A stretch of DNA of 62,910 nucleotides from a virus: IMG/VR virus record IMGVR_UViG_3300031857_021280, positions 1 through 62,910 of that record; one strand, written 5' to 3'. The translations under genes and the position numbers were made by a program. Positions within the stretch are counted from its first letter, which is position 1. The number at the start of each line of letters is the position of its first letter. Shown here in pieces: positions 9,028 to 18,827 of this stretch. Below the pieces are notes generated by a model. It saw only the letters and a list, made by a program, of their open reading frames with translations. It searched no databases and was not told the origin of the DNA.

Positions 9028-9399
9028 ATGAACAGGACAAGAAAAAAAGAAATTACACTTAACAAAGATTCTGTGTTAAGTTTGATGCAAGAAATTTATA
9101 ATGAACTAGTTGAACAAAGAGCAACCGCTTTAAGAATTCAAAACAAAATGCTTTCACTTTTGAAAGATGCCGAAGATATGACTGTTATCGGTCCAATTAT
9201 CAAAGAACAACAAAAAATCATAAACGACACAATAGAAAAAAAATTAAGTCTTTCTAAACTTCAATCCACAATATGGGAAAAGAGTAATAGTAGTAAAGAT
9301 GAATCTTTCACTTTAAATGATGTTGATGACGACATAATTCAAAATTTAATCAAAAGAGATGTCGATAAAAGTAGTGATCAAAAATATACTTTAGATTAA
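9028..9399 (+). CDS. Small helical protein, unknown function
   Basis: The protein has 123 residues and is not recognised. Residues 15-75 are strongly helical with heptad-like spacing (VLSLMQEIYNELVEQRATAL), suggesting a coiled coil. The C-terminal third is acidic and probably disordered. It precedes the 650-residue virion-like protein by 2 nt, so a chaperone or baseplate-assembly role is possible from context only. Confidence 0.6.
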   Translation: MNRTRKKEITLNKDSVLSLMQEIYNELVEQRATALRIQNKMLSLLKDAEDMTVIGPIIKEQQKIINDTIEKKLSLSKLQSTIWEKSNSSKDESFTLNDVDDDIIQNLIKRDVDKSSDQKYTLD

Positions 9400-9401
9400 T
9401 T

Positions 9402-11354
9402 ATGTCTACAAGAAAAAAATATGATGACGCCAAAAGCAAAGTGGATTCTTATAAAACTGTAAGAGATCAGAAAAGAAAAGAAGCCCAAGAAAGAAGGCAA
9501 GCATCAAAAGAAAATTTAGATCAACGAAAACAAGATGCAGTAAAACAGATTAATGACTTTAAAAAAGATGCAAAAAATAAAGTCAAAGAAATTAAATCAC
9601 AAGTAAAAAATCAGTTAGAAGAACTGTTAGATATATACAAACAAATACTTCCAAGTGGTGGTGGAACAGGTAATGGGCTTTCAACATTAAGTGTTTTATT
9701 TTTAGAAGCATGTGAAAACACCAAAAATAGAATGCAAGAAATACTTGTAGAGGAAATAATATCTACTATTGGGTGTTCAGAAGAACAAAATTTTCAAGCA
9801 GATATTCCTATTTACATCAAAGTAAGTCAAATAGATTTATTCAAAATATTAAAAGACGGTCCTGATGGTGAATTTGCCAAATTTTATTATGAAAAGGCAG
9901 ACACACCTAATGGTACTTTACCTTATTCAATGAATAGAGAACTATATAAAAGGTTACAATCACCACAATCCTTTGTACAAGAATATGGTAGTAGGTATAT
10001 TGGCTCATCTGGTGCTGGATTGTTTAACATTAGATATGTCGATCAATACACAGATGCAAATAACGTAGTTCAATATGGTGATTTTTATGAAGTCACAGTA
10101 TCATCACAACCAAATGGAAACATATCTATTACTAATTTTCTTTTTGATTATTTTGAAAGTATTCAGTTATTTAACATAGAAGACATTGCAACAAATTTAT
10201 TAAATTATTTTTTAGGTTCATTAAGTTTTGGACTTGAAACATCAAAAGCAGATTTAACAGAATTAGAAAAATTCTTTAAAATCATAATGCGTATTATGGG
10301 ACTTTGTTTCGATCCAACAAAAAAAATAGATGTTGCAGGAACCGCAAAATTACCTGAATTTGACATTATAGATGATGATTTTTTTGAAGTTACAAATCAA
10401 GAATTAAGACAAATTGAATATAATGTTGAACTTACAGTTAATGGTTTGGTTGAGTTTGAGGATTGTGGTAACGTTCAATTACCAGTTAACCCTCAAGCAA
10501 CTGTCAATATTTTAGAAGAAATAATAACAGAGGTTACAATACCTAACAAAATCAAAAAACTATTTAAGGGATTAAATGATACCGCAAATGATCCTAATTG
10601 GCAAAATCTTATCGCACCAACAGTAGATATCAACGCTAATTTATTATTGAATTTAATTAAAAGTTTACCAATGTTACTTGTTAAAATAATTCTTTCACCA
10701 AAAGTAATGTTGGGTTTTATTGTCATGTTAAAATCTATAGTGGCAAACATTGAATTAAATTATTCTAATCTTGAAGAATTTTTAAAAGTATTCAAAAAAT
10801 TTATAGTTAATTTTTCTAGAAGAATTTTTGCAATATTCATTGAAGAAATATTCAATATAATAAAAAGAGAGATTAAGTTGTTAGTAGAAAGTCTTATTCT
10901 TGATATCGTAAAAGAAGCAAAAGATAAAAGAATTCAGATGTATTCGACAATTATTTATATTTTACAACAACTTGTTCAGGCATTTATAGATTTTAGAAGT
11001 TGTAAAAGTGTTATTGATGAAATATTAAAACTATTGAATTTAGGACTTAGTCAACTTAATTTAGGTTTACCACTGTTTGTACTTGCTGCTGCCGATTTAC
11101 TTGGTGGAGTTTCAGATACAAGAGCCTTTGCAAATGTTATAGAAAATTTACAAAGGGCAGGTTTACCAACAGGAGATAATGGTGATGGTTCACCAAATAG
11201 AATGAATCAAGCTATGTTTGGAATGATTAAAGGACAGAATAAAGAACAGGCACAAAATGGAAAAACTGAAGTATACATACCAAATATAATTGGAACTGCA
11301 GGTCCTTATCCAATATTAACTAAACCAACTAAAGGTGTCGGTAAATCTTATTAA
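9402..11354 (+). CDS. Large helical protein, probable virion hub or tape-measure-like component
   Basis: The protein has 650 residues. The first 80 residues are a charged coiled coil rich in Lys, Gln and Glu. A G/S-rich linker (PSGGGTGNG) follows, then a mixed central region. Residues 410-570 are long hydrophobic helices (for example LLLNLIKSLPMLLVKIIL). The C-terminus is Gly/Pro rich. The size and hydrophobic helices are reminiscent of tape-measure or baseplate-hub proteins, and the gene lies between a small helical protein and a gp5-like gene. I recognise no named family, so the role is inferred from neighbours. Confidence 0.5.
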   Translation: MSTRKKYDDAKSKVDSYKTVRDQKRKEAQERRQASKENLDQRKQDAVKQINDFKKDAKNKVKEIKSQVKNQLEELLDIYKQILPSGGGTGNGLSTLSVLFLEACENTKNRMQEILVEEIISTIGCSEEQNFQADIPIYIKVSQIDLFKILKDGPDGEFAKFYYEKADTPNGTLPYSMNRELYKRLQSPQSFVQEYGSRYIGSSGAGLFNIRYVDQYTDANNVVQYGDFYEVTVSSQPNGNISITNFLFDYFESIQLFNIEDIATNLLNYFLGSLSFGLETSKADLTELEKFFKIIMRIMGLCFDPTKKIDVAGTAKLPEFDIIDDDFFEVTNQELRQIEYNVELTVNGLVEFEDCGNVQLPVNPQATVNILEEIITEVTIPNKIKKLFKGLNDTANDPNWQNLIAPTVDINANLLLNLIKSLPMLLVKIILSPKVMLGFIVMLKSIVANIELNYSNLEEFLKVFKKFIVNFSRRIFAIFIEEIFNIIKREIKLLVESLILDIVKEAKDKRIQMYSTIIYILQQLVQAFIDFRSCKSVIDEILKLLNLGLSQLNLGLPLFVLAAADLLGGVSDTRAFANVIENLQRAGLPTGDNGDGSPNRMNQAMFGMIKGQNKEQAQNGKTEVYIPNIIGTAGPYPILTKPTKGVGKSY

Positions 11355-11356
11355 TA

Positions 11357-11560
11357 ATGAAATCAGAAGACGTACTTGAAATATTGAAAGATTATAAAAA
11401 TGCATCAAATAAAGATATAATTGGTGTTATGGATTTTTTAATTGAAGATTTTAACAAAACAAAGGATTTAATAATGAAACTTACACACCATTTGGACGCA
11501 ACTGAAAATAGTTACAATAAACTTTTAGATGAATACAAAAAAAGAATAGATAATGCCTGA
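11357..11560 (+). CDS. Small helical protein, unknown
   Basis: The protein has 67 residues, almost entirely helical (IGVMDFLIEDFNKTKDLIMK), with no signal peptide. It starts 2 nt after the preceding gene and its stop overlaps the following hub gene by 8 nt. This coupling makes it a real gene despite its length. It may be a small assembly factor of the baseplate. Confidence 0.55.
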   Translation: MKSEDVLEILKDYKNASNKDIIGVMDFLIEDFNKTKDLIMKLTHHLDATENSYNKLLDEYKKRIDNA

Positions 11561-13133
11561 AGAAATAAAACAAACCCCAAGGGATTTACCATTCGATATA
11601 ACGCAAAATTTCTTTTTTGGTAGATGTTTGGACGCAAATGATCCGTTGATGCTTGGACGAATTAGGGCAGTATCAACAACGGATAACTACGAACAAAGAA
11701 TACAATCTGCAGTTGGTTTCGATCAGTTTGGTACGTTTGAAAAAAATGGCCCATGGTCAGATAAAGATCCTTTTATATTTTTATCTTATTTACCTTACTT
11801 CATAAACCAAGTCCCACAAGAAAACGAAATGGTTATGTTGTTCTATTTTGATGCACGAAACAGATCAGGTAGAAACAAGTTTTATATGATTGCACCTTAT
11901 TCATCACCGATGACAATTAAGTTTGAAGATTTTCAATCGGCAAGAACAAGACTTGATTTTGGTAGACAAAATTCATCTATAAGTTTTCCACCAATTAAAA
12001 ATGGTAATGGAGAATTTAAAAATCCAACACAAAATAAAGGGGTTTTTGTTGAACCTTCAGACATTTCATTAAATGGTAGGGATAGTGCAGATATTATTAT
12101 TAAAAATAATGAACTTTTATTACGTGCAGGAAAACATTTACCATTTGAAAGAGGACAAATTCCTGTTGCTAATGATAACAGGGCATTCATACAGTTGACT
12201 AATTTCGATAAACAAACAGTAAATGGTGCAACAAAAGAATATCGAAGACTTACAAAACAAAATTTAAAATTTAAATATTTAATTGAGTATTATTGTTTGA
12301 ATCCTGAAACACAATTTGATGTTTATACAGGTGGAGTTTTAATATATGAAGTACCCGATAATCCATTTTCGAGTGAAATGCAAGTTGGGTTTTTTGGTTA
12401 TGGTACAAATTACACCGGGGAAACTAATTTGATATATCAAAAACAAATTAATTCTGTAAGTGGTGTAACAGAATTTGCAAAAGAAATTAATGACGTAATA
12501 ATTAATTTCAAAGATACTCCAAATCTTATTACATCAACAGCAAATGGACAACAATTTCCATTTTATTACAGACCTGATTTAAATTTCAGAAAGATTTTAA
12601 CAGAACTTACCGGAAATATTGATTTGGTTAAGTTAGGAAATTTAACAAGAATACAAGATGCCGTTAGATTGTCTACCACACAAGAAATTGCAGGATACGG
12701 TACAGTTTTAAACAAAAAATTGGATCAAAACATTCCATTAGAAGCCGTTGATGAAAAAGTGACAGAAAAAATAACAGAAAAAATTGATAATTCTGTAGGT
12801 ATTGTTGGTGCAAATCAACTTTTCTTTTTATCACATAAAACAAATATTGAAGGAAAATCACCTGGTGTTGATTTAAAAAATACAATATATGGTGTCGATT
12901 ATGATGCAATTGTTGATAATTTAGAACCAAGTACATCACCGATGGTTAGGGGTGATGAATTAATGGATTTATTACAATTAATTGTTGAATTTTTATTAAC
13001 CCACGATCACCCATACCCGATGTTACCACCAACACCAGTTGCACTTTCGTCAAATATATCAACACAACAAGTATTAACTAAACTACAAGAAGCCTACGAT
13101 AAAGTATTGAACAAAAATATTCGAATCAATTAA
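11553..13133 (+). CDS. gp5-like baseplate hub/spike protein with OB-fold
   Basis: The protein has 526 residues. The N-terminal segment FFFGRCLDANDPLMLGRIRA and the following PWSDKDPFIFLSYLPYF resemble the OB-fold domain of T4 gp5 and related spike proteins, which carry a GRVKVR-like strand and an exit loop ending in PW. The segment QENEMVMLFYFDARNRSGR fits the later OB strands. No lysozyme domain is visible. The C-terminal DHPYPMLPPTP stretch is Pro rich. It would sit at the tip of the tail tube. The gp5 relation is from pattern reading and needs a profile search. Confidence 0.55.
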   Translation: MPEEIKQTPRDLPFDITQNFFFGRCLDANDPLMLGRIRAVSTTDNYEQRIQSAVGFDQFGTFEKNGPWSDKDPFIFLSYLPYFINQVPQENEMVMLFYFDARNRSGRNKFYMIAPYSSPMTIKFEDFQSARTRLDFGRQNSSISFPPIKNGNGEFKNPTQNKGVFVEPSDISLNGRDSADIIIKNNELLLRAGKHLPFERGQIPVANDNRAFIQLTNFDKQTVNGATKEYRRLTKQNLKFKYLIEYYCLNPETQFDVYTGGVLIYEVPDNPFSSEMQVGFFGYGTNYTGETNLIYQKQINSVSGVTEFAKEINDVIINFKDTPNLITSTANGQQFPFYYRPDLNFRKILTELTGNIDLVKLGNLTRIQDAVRLSTTQEIAGYGTVLNKKLDQNIPLEAVDEKVTEKITEKIDNSVGIVGANQLFFLSHKTNIEGKSPGVDLKNTIYGVDYDAIVDNLEPSTSPMVRGDELMDLLQLIVEFLLTHDHPYPMLPPTPVALSSNISTQQVLTKLQEAYDKVLNKNIRIN

Positions 13134-13134
13134 G

Positions 13135-13142
13135 TATTTATA
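13135..13142 (+). promoter_or_regulatory. TATTTATA element before the 13155 gene
   Basis: An exact TATTTATA lies 12 nt before the ATG and is followed by an A-rich run. It is one copy of the recurrent element and a candidate late promoter for the 13155-17315 genes. Confidence 0.35.
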
Positions 13143-13154
13143 TATAAAAAACAA

Positions 13155-14639
13155 ATGTCTATATATAAATCTTATTTTGATAAGTCGGATACGTTACTTT
13201 ATAATTCATATACCAACACTTCAAGAAACCCAATTGTTGAATTGTTTTATGGTAGGTTGGATAATGTAGGTATACCATTTGGTTTTAGTCGTTATATTTT
13301 TGATTTAGATTTGACAAATCTAACAAATCTTCTTAGTGATGGTGTAATATCAACGGATTGTACTGGTTTTAATAACATCAAACATACGTTAAGAATGACA
13401 AACACTTCTTTTTTTGATAGTGATTTGTTAAATGACAAAACATCACAAGGTAGAAGAAGGGCAACTTCATTTGATTTAATACTTTATCGAATTCCACAAA
13501 CATCAGGAGAAACAGGGACACCACAAAGTTGGGACAGTGGTGTTGGGTACGATTATTACGATTATAAAATAAATCCATATAACGACAAATCTTATTCTGA
13601 TAGACCTGTAAATTGGTTTCAAACAACAACAATATCTAATTGGTCTTTGCCAGGAATTTATGACAACACTAATTCACAATTATCACTAACAGGTGTTAAT
13701 TTTAGTGCTCTTACAATAATTGATACTCAACATTTTGAATTCGGAAATGAAGATATTGAATTCGACATGACAAATGAAATCAATGGTATATTAGATGGGA
13801 GTATAATGGGTGTTACAGGTTGGGGCATTTCTTTCTACCCACAAGTTGAAAATATATCGGGACTTACTGAAAACTATTCGGTAGGTTTCTTTTCACCACA
13901 CACACAAACGTTTTACGAACCATTTTTGGAAACTTCTTATAATGATTTAATTATCGACAATAGAACAACGTTTTACGCAGGAAATAATAACAACTTGTAT
14001 TTGTTTGTTTATCAAAATGGAAATCCTGTAAATTTAGATCAAAATCCATTGGTTGACATTCAGGACATGAACGGTTCTTTTGTTTCTGGATATATTAATT
14101 TACCTACTTGTCTTGTAACAAAAGGGGTTTATAAAGTCCTTGTAAGTAATTTAACAGGTGCAACAACACCTTGTTTGTATTATGATATTTGGAAAGGACT
14201 TAAATTAAATGGAGCAAATTTATCCAACCAAGAAAATGAGTTTGTTTTACTTGAAAAAAATGGAAACATTAAAATTGGTGCAACTACTGAAACTCCGAAA
14301 TTATATGGATTTGATTTTTTTGGAATTAAACAAAATGAAAAAATATTGAACACTGATGTTAGAAAAGTAAATGTGATTATAAAACAAGCATATACGTCAA
14401 GTCAACCATTATTTAATGTCGAAGCATATTACAGAGTTTACGTTAGGGAAGGTGCAAATACTGAAGTTCAAGTTCAAGATTGGACAAGAATTAATCAAAC
14501 TGTAGATGGTTATTATTTCATTTTTGACACCACTGATAAAATACCAAATGAATATTTTATAGATATAAAAGTTAACACTGATAGAAATATTGACACTTAT
14601 AAACGCGAATTACAATTTGAAATAGTAAATAAGAAATAA
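13155..14639 (+). CDS. Putative virion protein (tail/baseplate), unknown fold
   Basis: The protein has 494 residues, rich in beta-prone segments, Asn, Thr and aromatic residues, with no signal peptide. The N-terminus reads DTLLYNSYTNTSRNPIVELF, then FSRYIFDLDL. This pattern resembles beta-sandwich virion proteins of large phages, but I cannot name a family. It is followed after 2 nt by the cysteine-rich protein genes, so the three are probably co-expressed late. Confidence 0.55.
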   Translation: MSIYKSYFDKSDTLLYNSYTNTSRNPIVELFYGRLDNVGIPFGFSRYIFDLDLTNLTNLLSDGVISTDCTGFNNIKHTLRMTNTSFFDSDLLNDKTSQGRRRATSFDLILYRIPQTSGETGTPQSWDSGVGYDYYDYKINPYNDKSYSDRPVNWFQTTTISNWSLPGIYDNTNSQLSLTGVNFSALTIIDTQHFEFGNEDIEFDMTNEINGILDGSIMGVTGWGISFYPQVENISGLTENYSVGFFSPHTQTFYEPFLETSYNDLIIDNRTTFYAGNNNNLYLFVYQNGNPVNLDQNPLVDIQDMNGSFVSGYINLPTCLVTKGVYKVLVSNLTGATTPCLYYDIWKGLKLNGANLSNQENEFVLLEKNGNIKIGATTETPKLYGFDFFGIKQNEKILNTDVRKVNVIIKQAYTSSQPLFNVEAYYRVYVREGANTEVQVQDWTRINQTVDGYYFIFDTTDKIPNEYFIDIKVNTDRNIDTYKRELQFEIVNKK

Positions 14640-14641
14640 TT

Positions 14642-16657
14642 ATGTCAAGAGATTTAACAGTTCAAAAATGTTGTGGCGATTCGGTAATAAATATTATAGT
14701 TGACGACCGAGTTAGTGCAATCACAACAGGAAATACCTATTTATTTACACTTTTAACTGAACCAAATACTACGGATTGTTATACTGTATTAATAATAAAA
14801 GATACTGAACAAATAGTAAATGCAACACTTGATGGTTCTTACACATCTTGTGAAGAATGTTTGAGCGGCATTACAACAGCGGTAAGTGTTGTTGATTGTG
14901 TAAGAGGTGAAACTTATTTTATTGACATTAATACTTTTACAACTCTTCCGACAATTGATGATATATATTATTTGTCATTTTCATTAGAAGATAGTATTAA
15001 AACGTTGTGCGCAACTATTGAATGTTTTGTTACACCAAGAGACGGTGATTTTATTTATTCTTTGGCATCAATAAGTGATTCGTATACGGGTTGCACTGAA
15101 TGTTTAACCAATAATTTTTCAGTTTATTCGGTAAATACTTGTTTGGAACCTACTACCACTTACTTGATTGCATTTCCTCTTGGTTTTGATTATACCAATT
15201 ATGTAGTGACTTTTATTGATAGTTTTGGTGATATACAATGTGGGATTGTTGATGTTATTCAAGAAGGCACCGAAACATCCGGAACGTTAGTTTCTGTTTT
15301 AGGTACAAAATTTGAAGTTACTTGTGAAGATTGTTTAGCAATTAGTAACGAAAAAAGAATTATAACAAATTGTTTAACCCGACAAGACGAAGTTGTATGG
15401 GGTTCTGTGTTTTACGAAGGAAATGAAGTATCAAATCTTTCTACCATCGATGGGTGTTTTGAAGTGGGCGATTTGACAGAATCGGCAGTAACAATAAATA
15501 CTTTTTTAAACTTCGATCCACAACCTGATTGTCAAGAATGTATTCAATGTAATGGTTTATATTATTCTTATTCGAGTTGTACTAATACAGGTCCGATTGG
15601 AAACATAACTTATGACACGGGTGTAGGATTATTAGATGGAGAATATCTTAATCTGACAGGCACAACAGATGGTAATGGTGTAGGTGCTTATTTTGACGTA
15701 ACCGTTCAGAGTGGTAGTATTTTGAATATAGGTTTTTTTGGTGGTATTGGATATCAAGTTGGTGATACTATATCGATTTCATCACCTCCTTTTGGTGGTG
15801 TTAATCCATTTATTATAGAAGTAACAAGTATTTCAACTACAGGTACTGTTTTTTCGTATAAATACGTTCAAAACCCAATAGGTAAAATATTTTATGTCCC
15901 ACAACTTAATGATTGTGTTGAAATCACAGGTATTGAAATTAATGATGCATATTATGCTGTATCAAGTTTCGAAGTTTTTGAAAGTTGCACAGAATGTCAA
16001 GCAAATGCCGATAATTATTATATTTGGTTAACTGAAGAGTGTGGAACTGGTTACAATAACATTGTTGTATTAACTTCAAATTCATTTACAACAGGTGATT
16101 ACGTAAAGGTATTAAGAGGAACCTCGGAATTTCAGTGTCAAAAATTATTGTCACCCTACACGTATGTTGGTGGAAGTGGTATTGCTTATATTTCAAACAC
16201 GTTGACTCCTTTTGATGATTGTGCAACGTGTAATACTGGAACATTAATTGGTGCATCTATTGTCAAATGTGGTGGTGGAAACCAACAGTTTGTTAATATC
16301 CCAATTGATATTTGGAATATAATGGCTTATACAGACGGACAATTAGTGTTTGTGACTCAAAATTATGGACAATGTTATATTTTATTAAATAATTGTCCAT
16401 TAGAACCAAATTACACAACTATAACCCCCGTATCGACATATTATAATTGTATCCAATGTGCTTTTGACAACACAAGATTTCCAAGAAGTGCAAATACAGA
16501 AACTTTAATATGTGTCGTTTGTTGTGATTGTGGTTCTTCAGGAAGTACAATAACACAAGTGGCACCACCACATCCAGTATATACCGATCAATATGGCATT
16601 GATGTGACACAAATGAATATGGTGGTACTTGGTGGTCCGAGAGGATTGAATAATTAA
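14642..16657 (+). CDS. Cysteine-rich repeat virion protein
   Basis: The protein has 671 residues. It is built from about seven repeats of roughly 70-90 residues, each ending in a C-x2-C pair: SCEECLSG, GCTECLTN, TCEDCLAI, DCQECIQC, SCTECQAN and DDCATCNTG. The last 60 residues are a distinct module (PRSANTE, VCCDCG, then MVVLGGPRGLN) that is also present at the end of the next gene. The CxxC pairs could bind zinc or form disulfides after lysis. There is no signal peptide. It is probably a tail or fibre protein, inferred from location. Confidence 0.6.
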   Translation: MSRDLTVQKCCGDSVINIIVDDRVSAITTGNTYLFTLLTEPNTTDCYTVLIIKDTEQIVNATLDGSYTSCEECLSGITTAVSVVDCVRGETYFIDINTFTTLPTIDDIYYLSFSLEDSIKTLCATIECFVTPRDGDFIYSLASISDSYTGCTECLTNNFSVYSVNTCLEPTTTYLIAFPLGFDYTNYVVTFIDSFGDIQCGIVDVIQEGTETSGTLVSVLGTKFEVTCEDCLAISNEKRIITNCLTRQDEVVWGSVFYEGNEVSNLSTIDGCFEVGDLTESAVTINTFLNFDPQPDCQECIQCNGLYYSYSSCTNTGPIGNITYDTGVGLLDGEYLNLTGTTDGNGVGAYFDVTVQSGSILNIGFFGGIGYQVGDTISISSPPFGGVNPFIIEVTSISTTGTVFSYKYVQNPIGKIFYVPQLNDCVEITGIEINDAYYAVSSFEVFESCTECQANADNYYIWLTEECGTGYNNIVVLTSNSFTTGDYVKVLRGTSEFQCQKLLSPYTYVGGSGIAYISNTLTPFDDCATCNTGTLIGASIVKCGGGNQQFVNIPIDIWNIMAYTDGQLVFVTQNYGQCYILLNNCPLEPNYTTITPVSTYYNCIQCAFDNTRFPRSANTETLICVVCCDCGSSGSTITQVAPPHPVYTDQYGIDVTQMNMVVLGGPRGLNN

Positions 16658-16667
16658 AACATAATGA

Positions 16668-16675
16668 TATTTATA
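16668..16675 (+). promoter_or_regulatory. TATTTATA element before the 16689 gene
   Basis: An exact copy of the recurrent element, 13 nt before the ATG and followed by TAAAAAAG, very like the copy at 13135. Confidence 0.35.
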
Positions 16676-16688
16676 TAAAAAAGAAAAA

Positions 16689-17315
16689 ATGGCAAATTAT
16701 ATTGTAGAAGGTTGTTTAGATGGTTTAGAGTATATTGTATCGGCATCTACAACACTATCACCTCTTGAAGTTATTGGTTTTAACTTTGGCGAAGAATCAG
16801 AAATTTGTGGTACAGTTATATCTGTAACTGAAGATGAACCCATACCGTTATATTCTTATTCACACCCTTATACTGATTGTTGTGATTGTTTCACGGGCGG
16901 TACTTTACAATCTTTGGAATTTCAAAACTGTGACGGGACAACTTTTTTATACAGTATAAGTGGTTTTTGTGAAGTTTATGGTAGTAACCCAAGAAAAGAT
17001 GAGGTATTCCAATTTTCTGAAAATGAAGTATTCTTTTGTGCTACATTTATAGATGGAAAAGAAGATTTACCTGATGAAAACAATTATTTTCCTGAAGCCG
17101 GACCATTTGTGAGCTGTTCTGATTGTGAAAGTGATATTCCAAGAAGTGCAAATACAGAAGCAACCGTATGTGTGATTTGTTGTGATTGTGGTGCGACAGG
17201 TAGTACAATAAATCAAATTACACCACCTAACCCAGTGTGGACTGACGGTTTTGGTACTGATGTAACACAACTAAATATGATAGTTCTTGGTGGACCTAGA
17301 GGATTAAATTCTTAA
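16689..17315 (+). CDS. Cysteine-rich protein sharing the C-terminal module of its neighbour
   Basis: The protein has 208 residues. The N-terminal 110 residues are one or two copies of the beta-rich repeat ending in C-x-D-C (DCCDCFTGG). The C-terminal 60 residues (PRSANTEATVCVICCDCG, then TDVTQLNMIVLGGPRGLN) are clearly homologous to the end of the 671-residue protein upstream. This indicates duplication of a terminal module that may dock both proteins on the same partner. It has no signal peptide. Confidence 0.6.
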   Translation: MANYIVEGCLDGLEYIVSASTTLSPLEVIGFNFGEESEICGTVISVTEDEPIPLYSYSHPYTDCCDCFTGGTLQSLEFQNCDGTTFLYSISGFCEVYGSNPRKDEVFQFSENEVFFCATFIDGKEDLPDENNYFPEAGPFVSCSDCESDIPRSANTEATVCVICCDCGATGSTINQITPPNPVWTDGFGTDVTQLNMIVLGGPRGLNS

Positions 17316-17318
17316 CTT

Positions 17319-17780
17319 ATGAAAAATATTAATAACATCATCAAAAAAGTATTGATGGAAACCCGTCAAGAATCACAAAGATATATGTTCTTTTCAAATC
17401 TTGAACAAATGAAAAGACAATGTGAAACATTATTGGAGATGGACAAATCTGAAATTGAACAAATTTTAGATCACGGACATGATTGGGCTCAAGACCATAT
17501 TGCAGAAGCAAAAAACAACATGGATCAAGTTTTTGATTTTCTAATGAACGAAATGAAAGGTGGTGATATGTCATCTGAAATGGATATGGAAGATGATGAG
17601 GTAATGATGGAAGGTAGAAAAAAAACAGGAACAAAACTATGTGCTAGAGGTAAATCTGCAGCAAAAGCAAAATTTGATGTTTACCCTTCGGCATATGCAA
17701 ATGGTTACGCAGTTCAGGTGTGTAAAGGAAAAATCAAAGGTCTTGACGGAAAAAAACGTTGTTCAGGTACGTATTGTTAG
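17319..17780 (+). CDS. Putative internal head protein with capsid-targeting leader
   Basis: The protein has 153 residues. It begins MKNINNIIKKVLMETRQ. The leader is a basic amphipathic helix ending in L-M-E, which fits the [L/I]-x-E cleavage rule of T4 gp21-type prohead proteases. Residues 20-100 are helical and acidic (MEDDEVMMEG). The C-terminal 50 residues are basic with paired cysteines (KLCARGK, KFDVYPSAYANGYA, KRCSGTYC), a motif I have seen in other phage proteins. A role as a DNA-associated protein packaged in the head is inferred from the leader. Confidence 0.6.
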   Translation: MKNINNIIKKVLMETRQESQRYMFFSNLEQMKRQCETLLEMDKSEIEQILDHGHDWAQDHIAEAKNNMDQVFDFLMNEMKGGDMSSEMDMEDDEVMMEGRKKTGTKLCARGKSAAKAKFDVYPSAYANGYAVQVCKGKIKGLDGKKRCSGTYC

Positions 17781-17790
17781 AAAATTTTAT

Positions 17791-17798
17791 TATCTTTG
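17791..17798 (+). promoter_or_regulatory. Bacteroidota-type -7 promoter element
   Basis: The sequence TATCTTTG matches the TAnnTTTG -7 element of the Bacteroidota primary sigma factor. A TTG lies at 17774, but the 14 nt spacing is short. The surrounding AAAATTTTATTATCTTTG also occurs before the 46892 gene. It probably drives the 17820 gene. Confidence 0.55.
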
Positions 17799-17819
17799 TT
17801 CTTCAACAAATAAATTTAT

Positions 17820-18098
17820 ATGAAGAACAGAAAAGTATATGTGTTAAGAACTGGAGGACTTTCTAAAATTGATAATCGGTTTCATTTTCACGATATTGAA
17901 GTTTTTTCTTCTGATAAAAAAATTAATTATGAAGTCAGAAAAAGAATTGAAATTAATAAAGGAACTAATGTCAGACATGACGAAGGATTCTGTGGTTATG
18001 GAACATATCAAAATACCTTGATTACTTACGATTCAATAGATATTGATGAAAATCCAATAACAATCAGATATGAATTATTAGAAAAAAAGTTAAATTAA
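17820..18098 (+). CDS. Small protein of unknown function
   Basis: The protein has 92 residues and is not recognised. It is basic at the N-terminus (MKNRKVYVLRTGG) and beta-rich afterwards, without signal peptide or membrane segment. A host-type promoter element ends 21 nt before the ATG, which suggests early expression separate from the virion genes upstream. It overlaps the convergent 18095-18814 gene by 4 nt. Confidence 0.6.
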   Translation: MKNRKVYVLRTGGLSKIDNRFHFHDIEVFSSDKKINYEVRKRIEINKGTNVRHDEGFCGYGTYQNTLITYDSIDIDENPITIRYELLEKKLN

Positions 18099-18814
18099 AG
18101 AATAGATAAAATACTCTTTACAAGAAAATCAACAGATTCCTTTTGAGTTCTTTTCTTTTTTGGTTTATATGATGTCATTACAGGTTTTTGTCCTTTTCCT
18201 GTTTGTGTATCTTGTTTTTCCGCTTTTCTTTTTTGTTGACATGCTGCTCTTTTTTGTACATCTGTCATGTTTCTTGCAACACCTACGGCTCTACATTTAG
18301 GATAACCCTTCGATTCACCTTCAGGTCTACCACACGGTGGATGTCCTCCACCTTTCTTTTTCCTACAAATGTTAACCCAAGGACCTTGTGGTTGTTTAGT
18401 ACCTTTACCTTTCTTTTTTGTTCCAAACCATACTGCCAAATCTTCATTTAAAACAATTGAATCCAAATCAACCCATTCTTTTAATGGAACAAACTTCAAG
18501 TTTTTACCTGGTGTTTGATTTATTATTCCACCATCTTCGTCGTTAGGTGTTTTGTGTTTTTTGTTATATAAAGATATTTTTTTGGCTTTAGTTTCAAGAC
18601 TTTTAGCCTTTTTTTTACTCATATCTAATGAACCGTCATAACTATCATATTCTAATTCGGCATTGAAGAAATTAGATACTTTAGTATCGAAAGGTCCAAG
18701 TTCTTGTTTACCCCAATCGATTTCACCCATAGACAAAGGTCCGTTATATGAACCGGCATACCTATCGGAATTTGCTTCTTTAACTACTTTTTTTATTATA
18801 TTATTTAAGTCCAT
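18095..18814 (-). CDS. Putative internal head protein with basic Cys-containing domain
   Basis: The protein has 239 residues. It starts MDLNNIIKKVVKEANSD, the same leader type as the 17319 protein; here the putative processing site is V-K-E|A. The middle holds LAVWFGTKKKGKG. The C-terminal region, with GPWVNICRKK, GGGHPPCGRPEG and GYPKCRAVGVARNM, resembles a conserved basic domain of large phages and viruses (DUF5872-like, from memory). The high Lys/Arg content suggests DNA binding. It is the last gene of the minus-strand block. Confidence 0.6.
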   Translation of the reverse strand: MDLNNIIKKVVKEANSDRYAGSYNGPLSMGEIDWGKQELGPFDTKVSNFFNAELEYDSYDGSLDMSKKKAKSLETKAKKISLYNKKHKTPNDEDGGIINQTPGKNLKFVPLKEWVDLDSIVLNEDLAVWFGTKKKGKGTKQPQGPWVNICRKKKGGGHPPCGRPEGESKGYPKCRAVGVARNMTDVQKRAACQQKRKAEKQDTQTGKGQKPVMTSYKPKKKRTQKESVDFLVKSILSIL

Positions 18815-18827
18815 TAAAATGTGGATT

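Noticed and set aside
17641-17823. Plus-strand open frame of 60 residues overlapping the 17319 gene
   Set aside because: It is an alternative frame of the Cys-containing C-terminus of the real gene and extends through a promoter element.
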